Part shown: in pieces, positions 33,901-44,194 of the stretch
Layout: each line of letters starts with the position of its first letter
Numbering within the stretch: position 1 is the first letter of the stretch
Source of the DNA: Rutidosis leptorrhynchoides
Lineage: Eukaryota; Streptophyta; Magnoliopsida; Asterales; Asteraceae
Assembly: GCF_046630445.1 (NCBI RefSeq)
Contig: NC_092343.1
Coordinates: forward strand, 141,473,501 to 141,537,500
Direction of reading: 5' to 3'
Length of the DNA: 64,000 nucleotides
Notes under the pieces: model-generated
What the model was told of the DNA's origin: nothing
Seen by the model: only the letters and a program-made list of their open reading frames with translations
Database searches by the model: none
Program-made: the position numbers and the translations under genes

Positions 33901-35095
33901 TTTCAGTTTTAGTGAGTCTTATTTCTCAAGCTCATTAGTAAGTTTGTCGCTTTCAAATAATAATTTGTCATGCGAAGACTTTCCCATTGACTGGAGTTGC
34001 TTGACCCTGTTGAAGGTATTATGGCTGAACGGTAATCCAATTGTTTCGATGCCCAATTGTGTGAGAACCCTTCCAAACCTAGAGACTCTTTACATGTATG
34101 ACTGTGATATGCTGACATCAATCGAACATCCTCCACGTACCTTAAGATGGTTGGGGTACAGTCATTCTAACACTAACACTAATCTGCTACGGAAAATGTC
34201 ATTTCATCTAGAAATGTGTCCACTGAAGTTAAATATGAATTTGTACCCACTAGCTACTTCATCCATTGAAATTGAAGGTGTGGTCAAAATCCAACCTATG
34301 TCAGGTGTCAAGAAAGCCGTATTACGTAATTTGGGGTGGAGTAATTTAGAGTTCACTAAAACAAGACACATTGGAACTTATAACAGAGTTACTGGAGAGC
34401 CAGATGCATCTCAAACCCAGGTTTACTCTTGTTATATAACAATATATATCTTATGAATATGATGTGTATGTATGCTTGTAATTGATTAAGCTGGAAAAAT
34501 TGAATTTTAACTGGCAGATGTATTATGAATTTGGAATATTCAGCACAGTTTACGGTGGGGAACAGATGCCAAATTGGATTAGTCATGTAACAAAGGGGGG
34601 ATCAATATCATTGATCATCCCTTCGTCTCCTAAACAACTCAGAGGGTTGAATTTCTGCTGTGTACAAATGCAGCGATCTTCAGATACTGAAGCATCCAAC
34701 CAAATAAGAGACAACAACAGACAACTGATGCCAATTATTTCAATTTCAAATATAACAAAAAACACCAAATTGAGCTACCAGCATTGTATTTATGATTACA
34801 ATGTAGGTGGGGGGGAGTGTGTAACATATATAAGCCATTGGATGTTTACAGTGAAGGAAATGGAACCACGTTAACAAAGGCAGTTCCTGAAACAAGAGAG
34901 TGTGGGGTGAGTTTTGTGTATGATGATGCGTTGGGTTATTACAAATCATGGAATCATATAACTGGTGGTGATCTTTCACCTTTTCAAACAACCACCAGAG
35001 GGTACTTTCTGTGTGATTTGGTTTTTGGGCGATCTTTACGTAAACGCTATTTAATTAAAGGTAGATCTTCAATTTTATCTCAACACTATTACTGA
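30983..35095 (+). pseudogene. TNL3: TIR-NB-LRR-C-JID pseudogene
   Basis: Same five-exon layout as TNL1 with splice sites kept: 30983-31518, 31894-33014, 33121-33423, 33509-34420, 34518-35095. TIR (YDVFLSFRG, WCLDEL), NB, LRR and C-JID are recognisable throughout. Lesions: the start ATG is ATA (30983-30985) with no in-frame AUG before the TIR; the first P-loop glycine is Val (GTT 32063-32065, VMGGIGKS); a 13-bp tandem duplication at 32594-32619 shifts the frame before RNBS-D; TCA is TAA at 33524-33526 in the LRR; a deletion in exon 5 gives a stop at 34872-34874, after which the original frame reopens to 35095. It keeps the MHS form of the MHD motif. Not able to make a receptor; possible source of small RNAs or of gene conversion with TNL1. 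Confidence 0.9.
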
Positions 35096-35880
35096 AAAAG
35101 TAGATGATTCGTATGAGTTATTTGACTTGTATCACAACACAACACAACAATTAACCATTTATTATGTATCACTTTTTATCAGATGATACAACATTTTTCA
35201 AAACTTTCTCACAAAAAAAGTCCAACAAGCCGGTTAGAGCAATAGAGGTACACTTTACAAACACTCAAACACTTCTAAAATTAATAACAAGAATTAATAA
35301 TCAATTCTTTTTATTTTTTCTCTTGCAGGATGTTACCAAATAACCTTGTAATGTATGCAAGGAAAAGACAAAACCTAAACAGTCTTAGGGCTTATAAAGA
35401 AGATTCAAGAAAAGTAATATGCAATGGCAATTGTGGCAGATGATAGGTGATAGCAAACAAAAACTGAATAATTGTTGTGAATGTATAATTGGGTTCTGTG
35501 AATGAATGTAACAAAGGGAATGGTAAGCGCACTTTGCGGCGCGAAAACTGCGAAATGTGTACCTGCATTTTGCTTTTTACATACCATGCAGTTTATAATT
35601 TACATATAGTTGTTACATAGTACCACATTAACGACCAAAACTATACAGAAAACTTGATGTTGGCTGCTACTGCGATTATGTTTTCGTTTACAACTATTAC
35701 CAAACATAATCAACATTACACAGTTAACTATATAACAATTTAACAAACACAGGCTTTGTAACAAACATAGGCTTTGTAATGTGGTACGTCTTCTTGGCTG
35801 CTCTCATTCTTATTTTTTTTCTCTTTCCTGCTACGTTGTTATGATATGATATAAATAGTGTTACAACTTATACACTTTGT
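35096..35880. other. TNL3 downstream region
   Basis: The first about 310 bp align with 9321-9563 plus 9903-10020 after TNL1, without the solo LTR (empty site near 35332-35340). The rest shows no gene. Confidence 0.6.
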
Positions 35881-35889
35881 TGTATCGCT

Positions 35890-36150
35890 TAAGCTGTCTA
35901 AACTTTACCTTCAGGAGGAAGCGAACAGCATAGACTGGGGCCATCAAGAAGGCCTTTAAGTAAACTTCTGGGAGGGGAACCTTTTTTATAATTATTTGGT
36001 TTCTTAAGCAACTCTTTAGAACCTATCGAAACTTTGTTATGAGATAATAGTGTGGCTTGATGAGGCTGCAGATTTGATTTATCATCCATGATATCTGATA
36101 ACTCGTTCTCGTTTTGTTCCTCAAACTTCAGTTTTTCCTAGCATTCTGGA
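35890..36150 (-). pseudogene. Unidentified short coding remnant, minus strand
   Basis: A frame from about 36140 to 35905 reads through SDIMDDKSNLQPHQATLLSH, then a Lys/Pro-rich stretch, to a stop. Codon use looks protein-like, but I do not recognise the family. It lies just downstream, in the same direction, of RPA-like exons and may be their C-terminal exon. Confidence 0.35.
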
Positions 36151-36649
36151 ATATCAATCAAAATCAGTCTTAAACCAAAATGAACATAGCAGCAAAACCA
36201 AAAGAAGAAAGAAACATCATTTCAGATCACTTGTTTCTTGTTTGCAATATGAATGTGTGTGCGTTTGCTTTTTTTCTTTTCTTGAAGGCTATGCAATATG
36301 AACTTTGAGTAATGCCAATTTCCTAAATATTAAACATTTACACTTTAATTAATATGAATGTATGAATTGAACTGTATAAAATAATAGCATTAAAAAAGAG
36401 CCCATTTAATAGTAGTAATCAAGTTACTTAAGCTATGTCAAAAAGAAGAAAAATAAGAAAAAAGGTAATAAGTAACTTGTTTGTACCCACCAATGATTCT
36501 GTGGTGCATCTTTTCAAGGGCATCTAACACCATTTAGATTTGGTTGTCTTTGTACTCGGTAATATTCTAAAAAAACAGAGGGATAATGCATATAATATTA
36601 CATTAAAATTATTTAAAAAATAGTATTTGCAGTGTTATAGTTGAGTTAC

Positions 36650-36998
36650 CTGGAATGGGCCAAATATTAACTGACAGACGAAAATCTTTGGTCTGTAAGA
36701 AGTCACTGCTATAACCACTGGCTTATCCATAGAGTCGTACATGGTGTCATCAAAAGCAGCCGCCTACTCATTCCACAGGGTGAGTTTTTACCATGTCTTC
36801 GATGAAATCAAAGCATTTCAATAGTCAATTTAACTGTTTATTCGAATTTCGCATTTAATCAAAGTTAGTGATAGGTAACATAAAAATACTAACCTCGGAT
36901 TTTTTTTTAATGTCGATTCTTCTTTTTATCAGCCGGCTGTGATTTTTATCATAGTGGCCTTTGTCATTATAACTCATGTTCACCACTATAGCAGTCAC
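36650..36998 (-). pseudogene. Replication protein A-like (OB-fold) fragment
   Basis: Minus strand: after an AG acceptor at 36999-37000 the sequence reads VTAIVVNMSYNDKGHYDKN; lower down 36790-36650 reads LTLWNE, stop, AAAFDDTMYDSMDKPVVIAV and RPKIFVCQLIFGPFQ to a GT donor. TLWNE..A..FD...... PVVIAV.S is the pattern of plant RPA1/DUF223 OB-fold proteins, which occur as genes and also inside Helitrons. Stops at WNE* and upstream mean it is non-functional. The upper exon is repeated at 37900-38040. Confidence 0.65.
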
Positions 36999-37160
36999 CT
37001 GCAATCATAGAACAGTCAATAGTGAACATTTTTTAGCCACTACAAATGTTAAAATTTGCACGGTATTTAGATTATATGTGCATAATATATAGTGACTGTA
37101 CATGTGGTGTCTATCGACACCACTCAAATTTTTTTAAAGCCTCCCGTACATGTAACTAAT
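36873..37160. repeat. Direct repeat, unit 1 (contains Harbinger empty site)
   Basis: Aligns with 37897-38176, continuing at 41068. Starts agtgataggtaacataaaaatactaacc and includes the RPA-like exon plus downstream DNA. At 37157-37159 it has a single TAA where unit 2 carries the Harbinger insertion. Confidence 0.85.
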
Positions 37161-37330
37161 TGGGTAAAAGTATTGGATATTCTAGGTTATAAGGTCCCAC
37201 TAAAAGAGTAGTAATTATAAATATAAATAATAGTGAAGGGGGGTTTGTCGTATTGGTATCTCCCGTGTCGTTTCACACCCTCAATCAATTCCACTTGGCC
37301 CTTGGCCAATCACCCTAGTAATATATAACT

Positions 37331-37352
37331 AGCTGAAGGACCCGTGAAATCG
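37331..37352 (-). mobile_element. Helitron 3' terminus, minus strand
   Basis: On the plus strand A|CTAG is followed after 8 nt by a hairpin CCGTG-AAAT-CGCGG (one G-T pair); on the minus strand this is a hairpin, then CTAG, then host T, a Helitron 3' end. The body therefore extends to higher coordinates, plausibly up to about 37896, where repeat unit 2 begins. The other end was not fixed. Confidence 0.55.
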
Positions 37353-37896
37353 CGGTTAGTTTAAGAAAAATTGTTTAATAATTTATTATAGTTGACAAAT
37401 GAAAAATTGTCCAATATGTATTTATATCATCCTCAAACAAAATTCAAGTCCGTAATACACTAATACATATAGATGGATTAACAAAACACCTTCCATGCCG
37501 ATTCCTAGTTAAAATATAGGTGTAATTAAAAGGCATACCATGACTCCATATCGGTTAGACATTTCATCAAACACCTTCTATGCACTTTGATGATGACTAT
37601 TTATATATTCTTTAAGCACATGTATTTTTTACAACACAAAAGAATATGACATTTGATGTTTAAAAAAATGCTATTAACAAACAAAATCTCACCATGAAAC
37701 ACAACCCTATTTTATAAATCGAAAAATTGACTATAATAAACCATAAACGTTTGCAAATTAATGTAAACTCCATGAATTTAGATTTAGGAGTAAGGATTAA
37801 GTACTTGTTCAAAAAAATTGATGCCCTGAAGGTGAACAAGAAGATGATAAGAATTAAGAAATGAACCTTCAATGATAATGAGGAAGCCTCACGCAG
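37353..37896. other. Non-coding DNA, probable Helitron body
   Basis: AT-rich, no protein-like frame. It lies between the Helitron terminus and the second unit of the RPA-containing repeat. Confidence 0.4.
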
Positions 37897-38176
37897 TGAT
37901 AGGTAGCATAAAAATACTAACCTTAGGTTCTTTATGTCAATTCTTCATTTTATCAACCGGCTGTGATTTTTATCATAGTTCCTTTATCATTATAAGTCAT
38001 GTTCACCACTATAGCAGTCTCCTGCAATCATAGAAGAGTCAATAGTGAACCTTTTTTAGCTACTACAAATGTTAAAATTTGCACAGTATTATTAGATTAT
38101 ATGTGCATGATATATACTGACCGTACATGTGGTGTCAATTCAAATTTTATTTAAAGCCTCCCATACATGTAACTAA
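37897..38176. repeat. Direct repeat, unit 2 (interrupted by Harbinger)
   Basis: Second copy of 36873-37160, diverged by scattered substitutions. It contains a copy of the RPA-like exon (TAIVVNMTYNDKG on the minus strand). It ends at TAA 38174-38176 and resumes at 41068 with TAATTGGGTAAAAGTATTGG. Confidence 0.85.
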
Positions 38177-38739
38177 TACCATATCCAACCCTGACTCTAA
38201 CATCACAGACAGTCAGTGCACTTTTTGACCAAAAAGTGAAATATGATTCTGACTGGTCAGTGTCAGTTTCTGACATTTTTCAACCTAAAATGTCAATTTC
38301 AGTGTCACTTTTCAGTTTTCCTTTGCAAAAATCCTCCGATGCATCGACCCAACATTGAGCCAACCAAGCTTCTTCAAGCTCGACAATTTTGTTTGATTTC
38401 TTTGACTTGGACCTTCCTTTGAAACTACGTAACAAAGTAAACATATATTATACTATTATATAACAACAAAGGGGTCTGAATGTCGTTTTAGTTTTTAAAT
38501 TACTGGGTTTACCGTCGTTTGAAGTCTACCCCAAAGGCATCTTCGTAATTCTTTTTATTATTATTTTCTTTTTGGTAAATTGCCACTTGATATGACTTTT
38601 ATATCCAATTCAAGCATTACATGAAAGTCACATGCAATTCATGATTTTTTTAAACGTCCTAAACGGTAATAAAATAGATAATACCATTTAACATTATGAT
38701 GATTTCACACAGATTTCTATCTCCTTTTTTTTATTTATT

Positions 38740-39112
38740 GGCAACTAGTTATTGAGTCGACATCAAGCGTCGATTAATTGGCGACTTGACTGACTCTTAG
38801 AGCATAAATTAAACTTCGGGCATGATTTAAAACCCATAGAAATTTGATTTTACCATTTTCATGGCGTCTCAATTTTATTTTATTTTTTAAAAAACTTTTT
38901 CCTACTTATTGGCCGGAGGTCCACTCGGAAGCAATCTCTCTATCCGTCGAATAGAGGGAGGGATGACTTTCTCTACTTTTGAGATTGTTTTCACTTTGGA
39001 TGGAGAAATGACTTGTCTTTATTCCCGGATAGGGGAATGATTGTCTACATCTCACCTCCCTCATACACCACTTATGTGGTATTGGGTTTTGTTGTTGTTG
39101 TTGTTGTTTTAT
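38740..39112 (+). repeat. SINE-like repeat with (TTG)n tail, copy 1
   Basis: CTACTTATTGGCCGGAGGTC...CCACTTATGTGGTATTGGG ending in (TTG)n. A CTCACCTCCC..CCACTT.TGG..TTGGG(TTG)n tail is like the 3' end of Au/TS-type plant SINEs. The homology with copy 2 (41290-41660) extends about 180 bp upstream of the SINE-like part, so a longer unit was duplicated. Confidence 0.55.
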
Positions 39113-39573
39113 CTCCTTTTTTTGAACACGATTTAAATAATAAAATTTTCCTATATCTTTATGACCATAATATTTAATTTAATCTAATTTATTAATTTTT
39201 ACCTTTTTTAACACACACCCATTTTTTTTCACGATATGACACGAATTCATAACCCTATTAGATGATGTTAATGTATATAAATGGGTTGTACATGTATGCG
39301 TTATGTTTTACTTTTGTTTAACAATTATTATTTTCTGCAATTTTCAAACAACTAAAATATGTGGATTTAATTGGTTAAATTAAAAAATATCTACGAGAAT
39401 TTAGTAGGTTTTACTGAATTATTTTTTTTATTTTGTTAATCACAGTACGAGTAAAATATTTTAATGAAAAACATAGATTTTGTAAAATGATACTCATCCC
39501 GTCCAAAGCAGCGAGCTTTGGCCCAGCAAAACAGGCCCCAACCATTCACTAGTTATAAATAAATATAAAAAGC

Positions 39574-39574
<1 letters not shown>

Positions 39575-39645
<71 letters not shown>
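39575..39645. repeat. (TA)n microsatellite
   Basis: Perfect TA run followed by imperfect tatata words up to the next TA tract at 39719. Confidence 0.9.
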
Positions 39646-39709
39646 AGTATATATATATACCATATATATCTATAACTATATATAAATATGTTTAAAATTA
39701 ACCATATAT

Positions 39710-39718
<9 letters not shown>

Positions 39719-39794
<76 letters not shown>
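39719..39794. repeat. (TA)n microsatellite, left border of foldback element
   Basis: Perfect TA run of about 38 units ending directly at the element start GTGGTAGGATCAAG. Confidence 0.9.
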
Positions 39795-39797
<3 letters not shown>

Positions 39798-40478
39798 GTA
39801 GGATCAAGAGGGAAGTAACCATTCGGGGGAAGCAAAAACTTTTTTTTTTCTTTTCGTTTTTTGAAAAAACTTTGTTCATGAACATTATAGTTGAGATGAA
39901 AATATGAACATTTAGTAGAGACACTTTGTGATAAATGTTTTTATTTTGGCGGGAAAACGGTCGAAGAAGTAATATATAACAATTATCGTGTTTTTCGAGC
40001 GTATTTTGAGGTTTTAGCTATTGGGGTTTAGATATTAGGGTTTAGATATTAGAGTTTATAGGGTTTAGATATTAGGGTTTAGGGTTTAGATTTAGGGTTT
40101 AGATTTAGGATTTAGATTGAGTTTTTAGCACGAACGGTTTAGAGTTTAGGGTTTGGTGTTTTGGGTTTATGGAATAAACCCAACACACCAACCTCTAAAC
40201 CCTAAACCCTAAACCCTAAACTCTAAATTGGGCTAAATTTTACTTCACAAAACATGAAAAAAAACGTTCATATTCTTCACGAACAATATTATCTTGAATG
40301 TTATTTTTGTCGATCGTTTTCCTGCCTAAATAATAACATTCATCACGAAGTGTCTCTTCTAAATGTTCATATTTTCGTGTGATCTTGATGCCGGAAAAAA
40401 AAATTTCAAAAAAAACAAAAAAAAAACATTTGCTTCTTCCCGCTTTCCCCCGATTGGTTACTTCCCCATTGATCATGC

Positions 40479-40481
<3 letters not shown>
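39795..40481. mobile_element. Long-inverted-repeat foldback element inserted in (TA)n
   Basis: About 690 bp. The left arm (GATCAAGAGGGAAGTAACCATTCGGGGGAAG, then AAAATATGAACATTTAG.AGAGACACTT and GCGGGAAAACGGTCGA) is matched by the reverse complement of the right arm over roughly 170-180 bp. The centre consists of telomere-like TTTAGGG words on the left (about 40020-40160) and CCCTAAA on the right (about 40190-40222). It is bordered on both sides by (TA)n. No coding sequence. Arms this long with TA-microsatellite targeting recall 'Micron'-like or foldback/MULE-type elements, but I cannot place the family. Confidence 0.8.
40020..40225. repeat. Telomere-like TTTAGGG/CCCTAAA words, inverted
   Basis: Irregular repeats of gggtttag with spacers (agggtttagatatt) on the left side and ccctaaaccctaaaccctaaa on the right, facing each other in the loop of the foldback element. 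They are short, degenerate and interstitial. Confidence 0.85.

Positions 40482-40482
<1 letters not shown>

Positions 40483-40546
<64 letters not shown>
40483..40546. repeat. (TA)n microsatellite, right border of foldback element
   Basis: Perfect TA run starting one base after the element end. Confidence 0.9.
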
Positions 40547-40551
<5 letters not shown>

Positions 40552-40554
40552 GAA

Positions 40555-40850
40555 TTAACCTTGCTTCTTTTTATGTTTTCTTTTGCTACGTTGCGTGTCC
40601 GAAACCGTATCCGCTTCATTTTGAGATTGAGTTTCTGGTTGAGTTTCGGTCTCTTGAGGTGGGGTCGGAGACTTCGGATTCATCAACACCGTCGGTGTGA
40701 TGGGGCGATATTGAGCTTGTTCTAGAAGTCGTTGTTGTTCCAAATAAATTTGATGTTGTTGTTCTTATGTTAGAGTACGATATTGAGGCGCAACGATTGG
40801 AATTTGGTGAAGATTACTCGGGTTTGATGAATCACCACCCCAAAAAAAGA
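40555..40850 (-). pseudogene. Harbinger ORF1-like N-terminal remnant
   Basis: Minus strand 40850-40556 reads FFWGGDSSNPSNLHQIPIVA, one stop (40765-40767), then IYLEQQRLLEQAQYRPITP, a Pro/Thr/Gln-rich stretch and RSKRKHKKKQG stop. A low-complexity N/P/Q-rich head followed by a basic KRK..KK run is how the Myb/SANT-like ORF1 protein of plant PIF/Harbinger elements starts; the Myb domain itself is missing. Confidence 0.6.
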
Positions 40851-41289
40851 CCTAAACGGTCATCTATCCGTTAGGGAGGTGGGACCCACAGCGTCAACAT
40901 TCAACCAATCAAACAGCGCCACGTAAAACTAACATTTTTTTTTCTTAGGATGGGCAACTAACGCCCCCTAACGACGAAAACTGACGCCACGTTAACGATC
41001 GTCATTTTTCATCAGTTAGTGCCAACAGGGACTGACGGTGTAAACTAATGCGGGGTTGGAAGTGGTCTAATTGGGTAAAAGTATTGGATATTCTAGGTTT
41101 GATCCCAACCAATTTTGATAAGGTCCCACTAAAAGAGTACTTACTCTGTAATAATATATAAAATGTCATACTCGGTATTTCTTTTAGGTGGCTTATAAGT
41201 GAAGAATGGAATGAATTGGCAGCCCAAAGTATTTAGAATATATGGCCCAATTATTTATTGTTAAGGAATACTGAAAAGAAACTGCCTTT

Positions 41290-41660
41290 AATGGCTCTAG
41301 TTATTGAGTCGACAGCAAGCGTCGATTTATTTGCGACTTGACTGACTCTTAGAGCCTAAATTAAATTTCAGGCATGATTTAAAACCCATGGAAATTTGAT
41401 TTTACCATTTTCATGGCGTCTCAATTTTTATTTTATTTTTTTAAAATCATTTCCTACTTATTGGCCGGAGGTACACTCGGAAGCAATCTCTCTATCCGTC
41501 GAATAAAGGGAGGGATGACTTTTTCTACTTTTGAGAATGTTTTCACTCTTGGTGGAGAAATGACTTGTCTTTATTCTCGAATAGGGGAAGGATTGTCTAC
41601 ATCTCACCTCCTCCATACACCACTTATGTGGTATTGGGTTTTGTTGTTGTTGTTGTTGTT
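41290..41660 (+). repeat. SINE-like repeat with (TTG)n tail, copy 2
   Basis: Second copy of 38740-39112, ending TTGGGTTTTGTTGTTGTTGTTGTTG at about 41660. The similarity includes the upstream GAGTCGACAGCAAGCGTCGATT segment. Confidence 0.55.
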
Positions 41661-41772
41661 GAAAAGAAATTGCATTTATATACAAAGTGGGCATACCATC
41701 AACTCTTGTTACTAGACAATTTGGAATTGGAATTGGAGGAATATTCTGATAATAATAACAATGGTTAATAAG

Positions 41773-42385
41773 ACCACTCCCAACCATGACGTCTTCCTCA
41801 ACATTTTCTCAGCGCGACATCAGCTTTCTCTCTCCTCCTTCCGAATCACTTCCTCCCATAACACTCTCATAACACACCATTGCCAATCATGACATATTTC
41901 CTCAAATTTTTATTATTATTTATTATTATAATTTTTATGATTATTTTTAACTAACAAATAAATAATTGTTTTTGAACATCACATTTATTAAACAACAAAC
42001 ATACGGTTACATTTTTTTGATTAAAAAAACCGACATAAACTTGAATATAAAATAAAAATTACATAAACTTAAACATAAATCAAAAACTATTAACCTAGTC
42101 ATCATCTTCATCACATTCTTCATCCTCTTCTTAGTCTTCATTTTCCTCTTCGTCTTGGTCATCATTGGCGGTTGTACCAGAAGGTCCCACTTGTGGTATG
42201 TGTCGAATACGAAAATTTGTCGGAAGATTCCAAATGTGTTCGGAGCTTTTGTCGTAGAAGATGATGAATAGTCGAATCTCGCAATTCTTTATTAGCGCGA
42301 ATGTGCGCTTGAACCCTTTCCTCAATGGATCTACTTGGACGACGAGCGGGCCTATAATTTTTTTCAAGGTCACACATTGCCCTTT
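41773..42385 (-). mobile_element. Second PIF/Harbinger element, cut by LTR element
   Basis: Begins after TAATAA with GACCACTCCCAACCATGACG, the same end type as the first element. It contains a transposase C-terminal remnant on the minus strand and is cut off at 42386 where a retrotransposon LTR begins, so only its 3' part lies here. Confidence 0.65.
42125..42380 (-). pseudogene. Harbinger transposase C-terminal remnant
   Basis: Minus strand 42377-42290 reads MCDLEKNYRPARRPSRSIEE and AHIRANKELRDSTIHHLL, then the reading moves to another frame: EHIWNLPTNFRIR and an acidic tail DDQDEEENED. ...R...H..LR....H..L..DL.EHIWNL is the known end of plant Harbinger DDE transposases. The frameshift makes it non-functional; the catalytic DDE part is not here. 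Confidence 0.7.
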
Positions 42386-42645
42386 TGTGACGACCCAGAA
42401 AATTTCTACTTATTTTTAACTCAAATCTCTAAATAATTTAATATTTTCGACACGATAAGCAAAGTCTGTTAGATTGAGTCTCAAATTTTTTTTTTAACTA
42501 TTTTCATAAATTCATTTAACCTCGACCATTTCCGACGATTCACGAACAATTATTTGTAAATAAATATGTATATATATATAGGTATATATAATAACTTGAA
42601 ATAATAATATACGATATAATAAAGATATAATAAAGCTGTTGTTAA

Positions 42646-42735
<90 letters not shown>

Positions 42736-43293
42736 TATTAAATATAATTATTAAATGATTGTAATACTCGTTTGATATTCGATTGTATTTTAAGCAATTT
42801 AAATACAAATATATAAGGACTTTAAAATAAACGCTGATCATTCGATTGTTATTTAAATAAGTTTAATTCGAACTTATGATAGTATAAAAATTAACGTTGG
42901 TCCGTAATTAAGTTATGTTGAAATTTTAAGATTGCTAAAAAAATTATAATTGATACCTTATGATGAGTTTTAATACTCCGTACATATTACTTAGAACTGA
43001 AAATAAATAATAGACAAATCTTTGTGATCAGGTTTTACACAGTTAATGACCGAAATATAAATGTAATTAAATTAAAAAATGGGATTTTTTTTGAGAACTT
43101 TTATCCATCATTGTTTCTCAACGGAGCACGATACACTCTCCGTGAAAACTGTCGATACAAATTTACAAAAATCAGGCGGCTTTACTATTCTTTACTATTT
43201 GACAGAGTAAACTTATTATTAATAATGGAATTTTTTTTCTTCTCTATCTATTCTATATATATACCGCATACGGCTCGCATAAAGACTCCATCT
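42386..43293 (+). mobile_element. Outermost LTR (level 0), left part
   Basis: Starts TGTGACGACCCAGAAAATTT and aligns, with much divergence, to the LTR of the inner element (43321 on: ACACGATAAGCAAAG, ATTCACGAACAA.TATTTGTAAATA, GAACTG/CGGAGCACGATA). It is cut at 43293 by the Gypsy element and resumes after 62462. A (TA)n tract lies at 42651-42732. It is an older relative of the inner element's LTR. Confidence 0.65.
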
Positions 43294-43320
43294 TGTAACA
43301 CCCCGTTTTTTTTCTAAACA
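43294..43320 (+). repeat. First 27 bp of Gypsy 5' LTR
   Basis: TGTAACACCCCG...TCTAAACA; the final AAACA is one copy of the target duplication of the inner element. Equivalent uninterrupted sequence is at 60059-60083. Confidence 0.85.
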
Positions 43321-44114
43321 TGTCATGACCCGAAAAATTTAGACTAATTTTAAACCAAACTCTCGATACGATTTAATATATTTGACACGATAAGCAAAGC
43401 CTGTTAAGTTGAATCTCAAAATTTTGAACTGTTTTCGTATATTCAATTGACCTTCGACTGTTCTCAACGATTCACGAACAACTATTTGTAAATAGATACA
43501 TATATGTATATACACGAATGTTGATTGTAAATATGTTTATGTGTATATATATTTAGTTATATAATAAAACCTGATATTAAAATGTATTTATATATAGATA
43601 TTGTATATTGAAAATAAATGATTTCGAGCATAATTAGTAAACGTCAGTAACACTCGGTTGACGTTTCGTTAGTTTTAATATAGATATATTACATGTTCAT
43701 GAAGATTTAAAATAAAAGTTGGACTGTAAATCGATTACGAAGATTTTAGATTTGATAAAAATATTTTTTTTACCTTTTTAGTTTAAATATTAGCACTCCG
43801 TACATATTAATTTGAACAGAAAATAAATAATTATCGAAATCGTTTTGATCAGGTTTCAAACAGTAAATGAGTGAAATAATTAAATATATTTAATCTAAAA
43901 ATTTAGGATTTTTAGGAACACTTTAATACGTCAACTGTTTAGCAATGGACACGATATAGCACTCCGCGAAGTAAAAATATATAAGTGTCGGTAGAAGAGG
44001 ACAATAAATATGGCTGCTTTGCTGTTCAATATTTTCTTTGCACCACATGACTTATTAATATAATTTATCATTATTATTAATATTATAATAATTATAATTA
44101 TTTAACTTCATATA

Positions 44115-44194
<80 letters not shown>

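Larger units (their letters stand above)
38177..41067 (-). mobile_element. PIF/Harbinger element with TAA target duplication
   Basis: About 2.9 kb flanked by TAA (38174-38176 and 41068-41070). Terminal inverted repeats: left TACCATATCCAACCCTG; right, in reverse complement, GACCACTTCCAACCCCG. TWA target duplication plus this end type fits Harbinger. The DNA on both sides joins into a sequence present uninterrupted at 37141-37190, proving the insertion. On the minus strand it carries an ORF1-type remnant near its right end; transposase is missing and other elements (SINE-like repeat, foldback element, microsatellites) fill the middle. Confidence 0.85.

Noticed and set aside
37660-37872. 70-aa minus-strand frame
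   Set aside because: Phe/Leu/Ile-rich translation of AT-rich DNA without domain or context.
40020-40225. True interstitial telomere from a chromosome fusion
   Set aside because: The words are short, degenerate, inverted and enclosed within a foldback element with defined ends, so the element explains them better.
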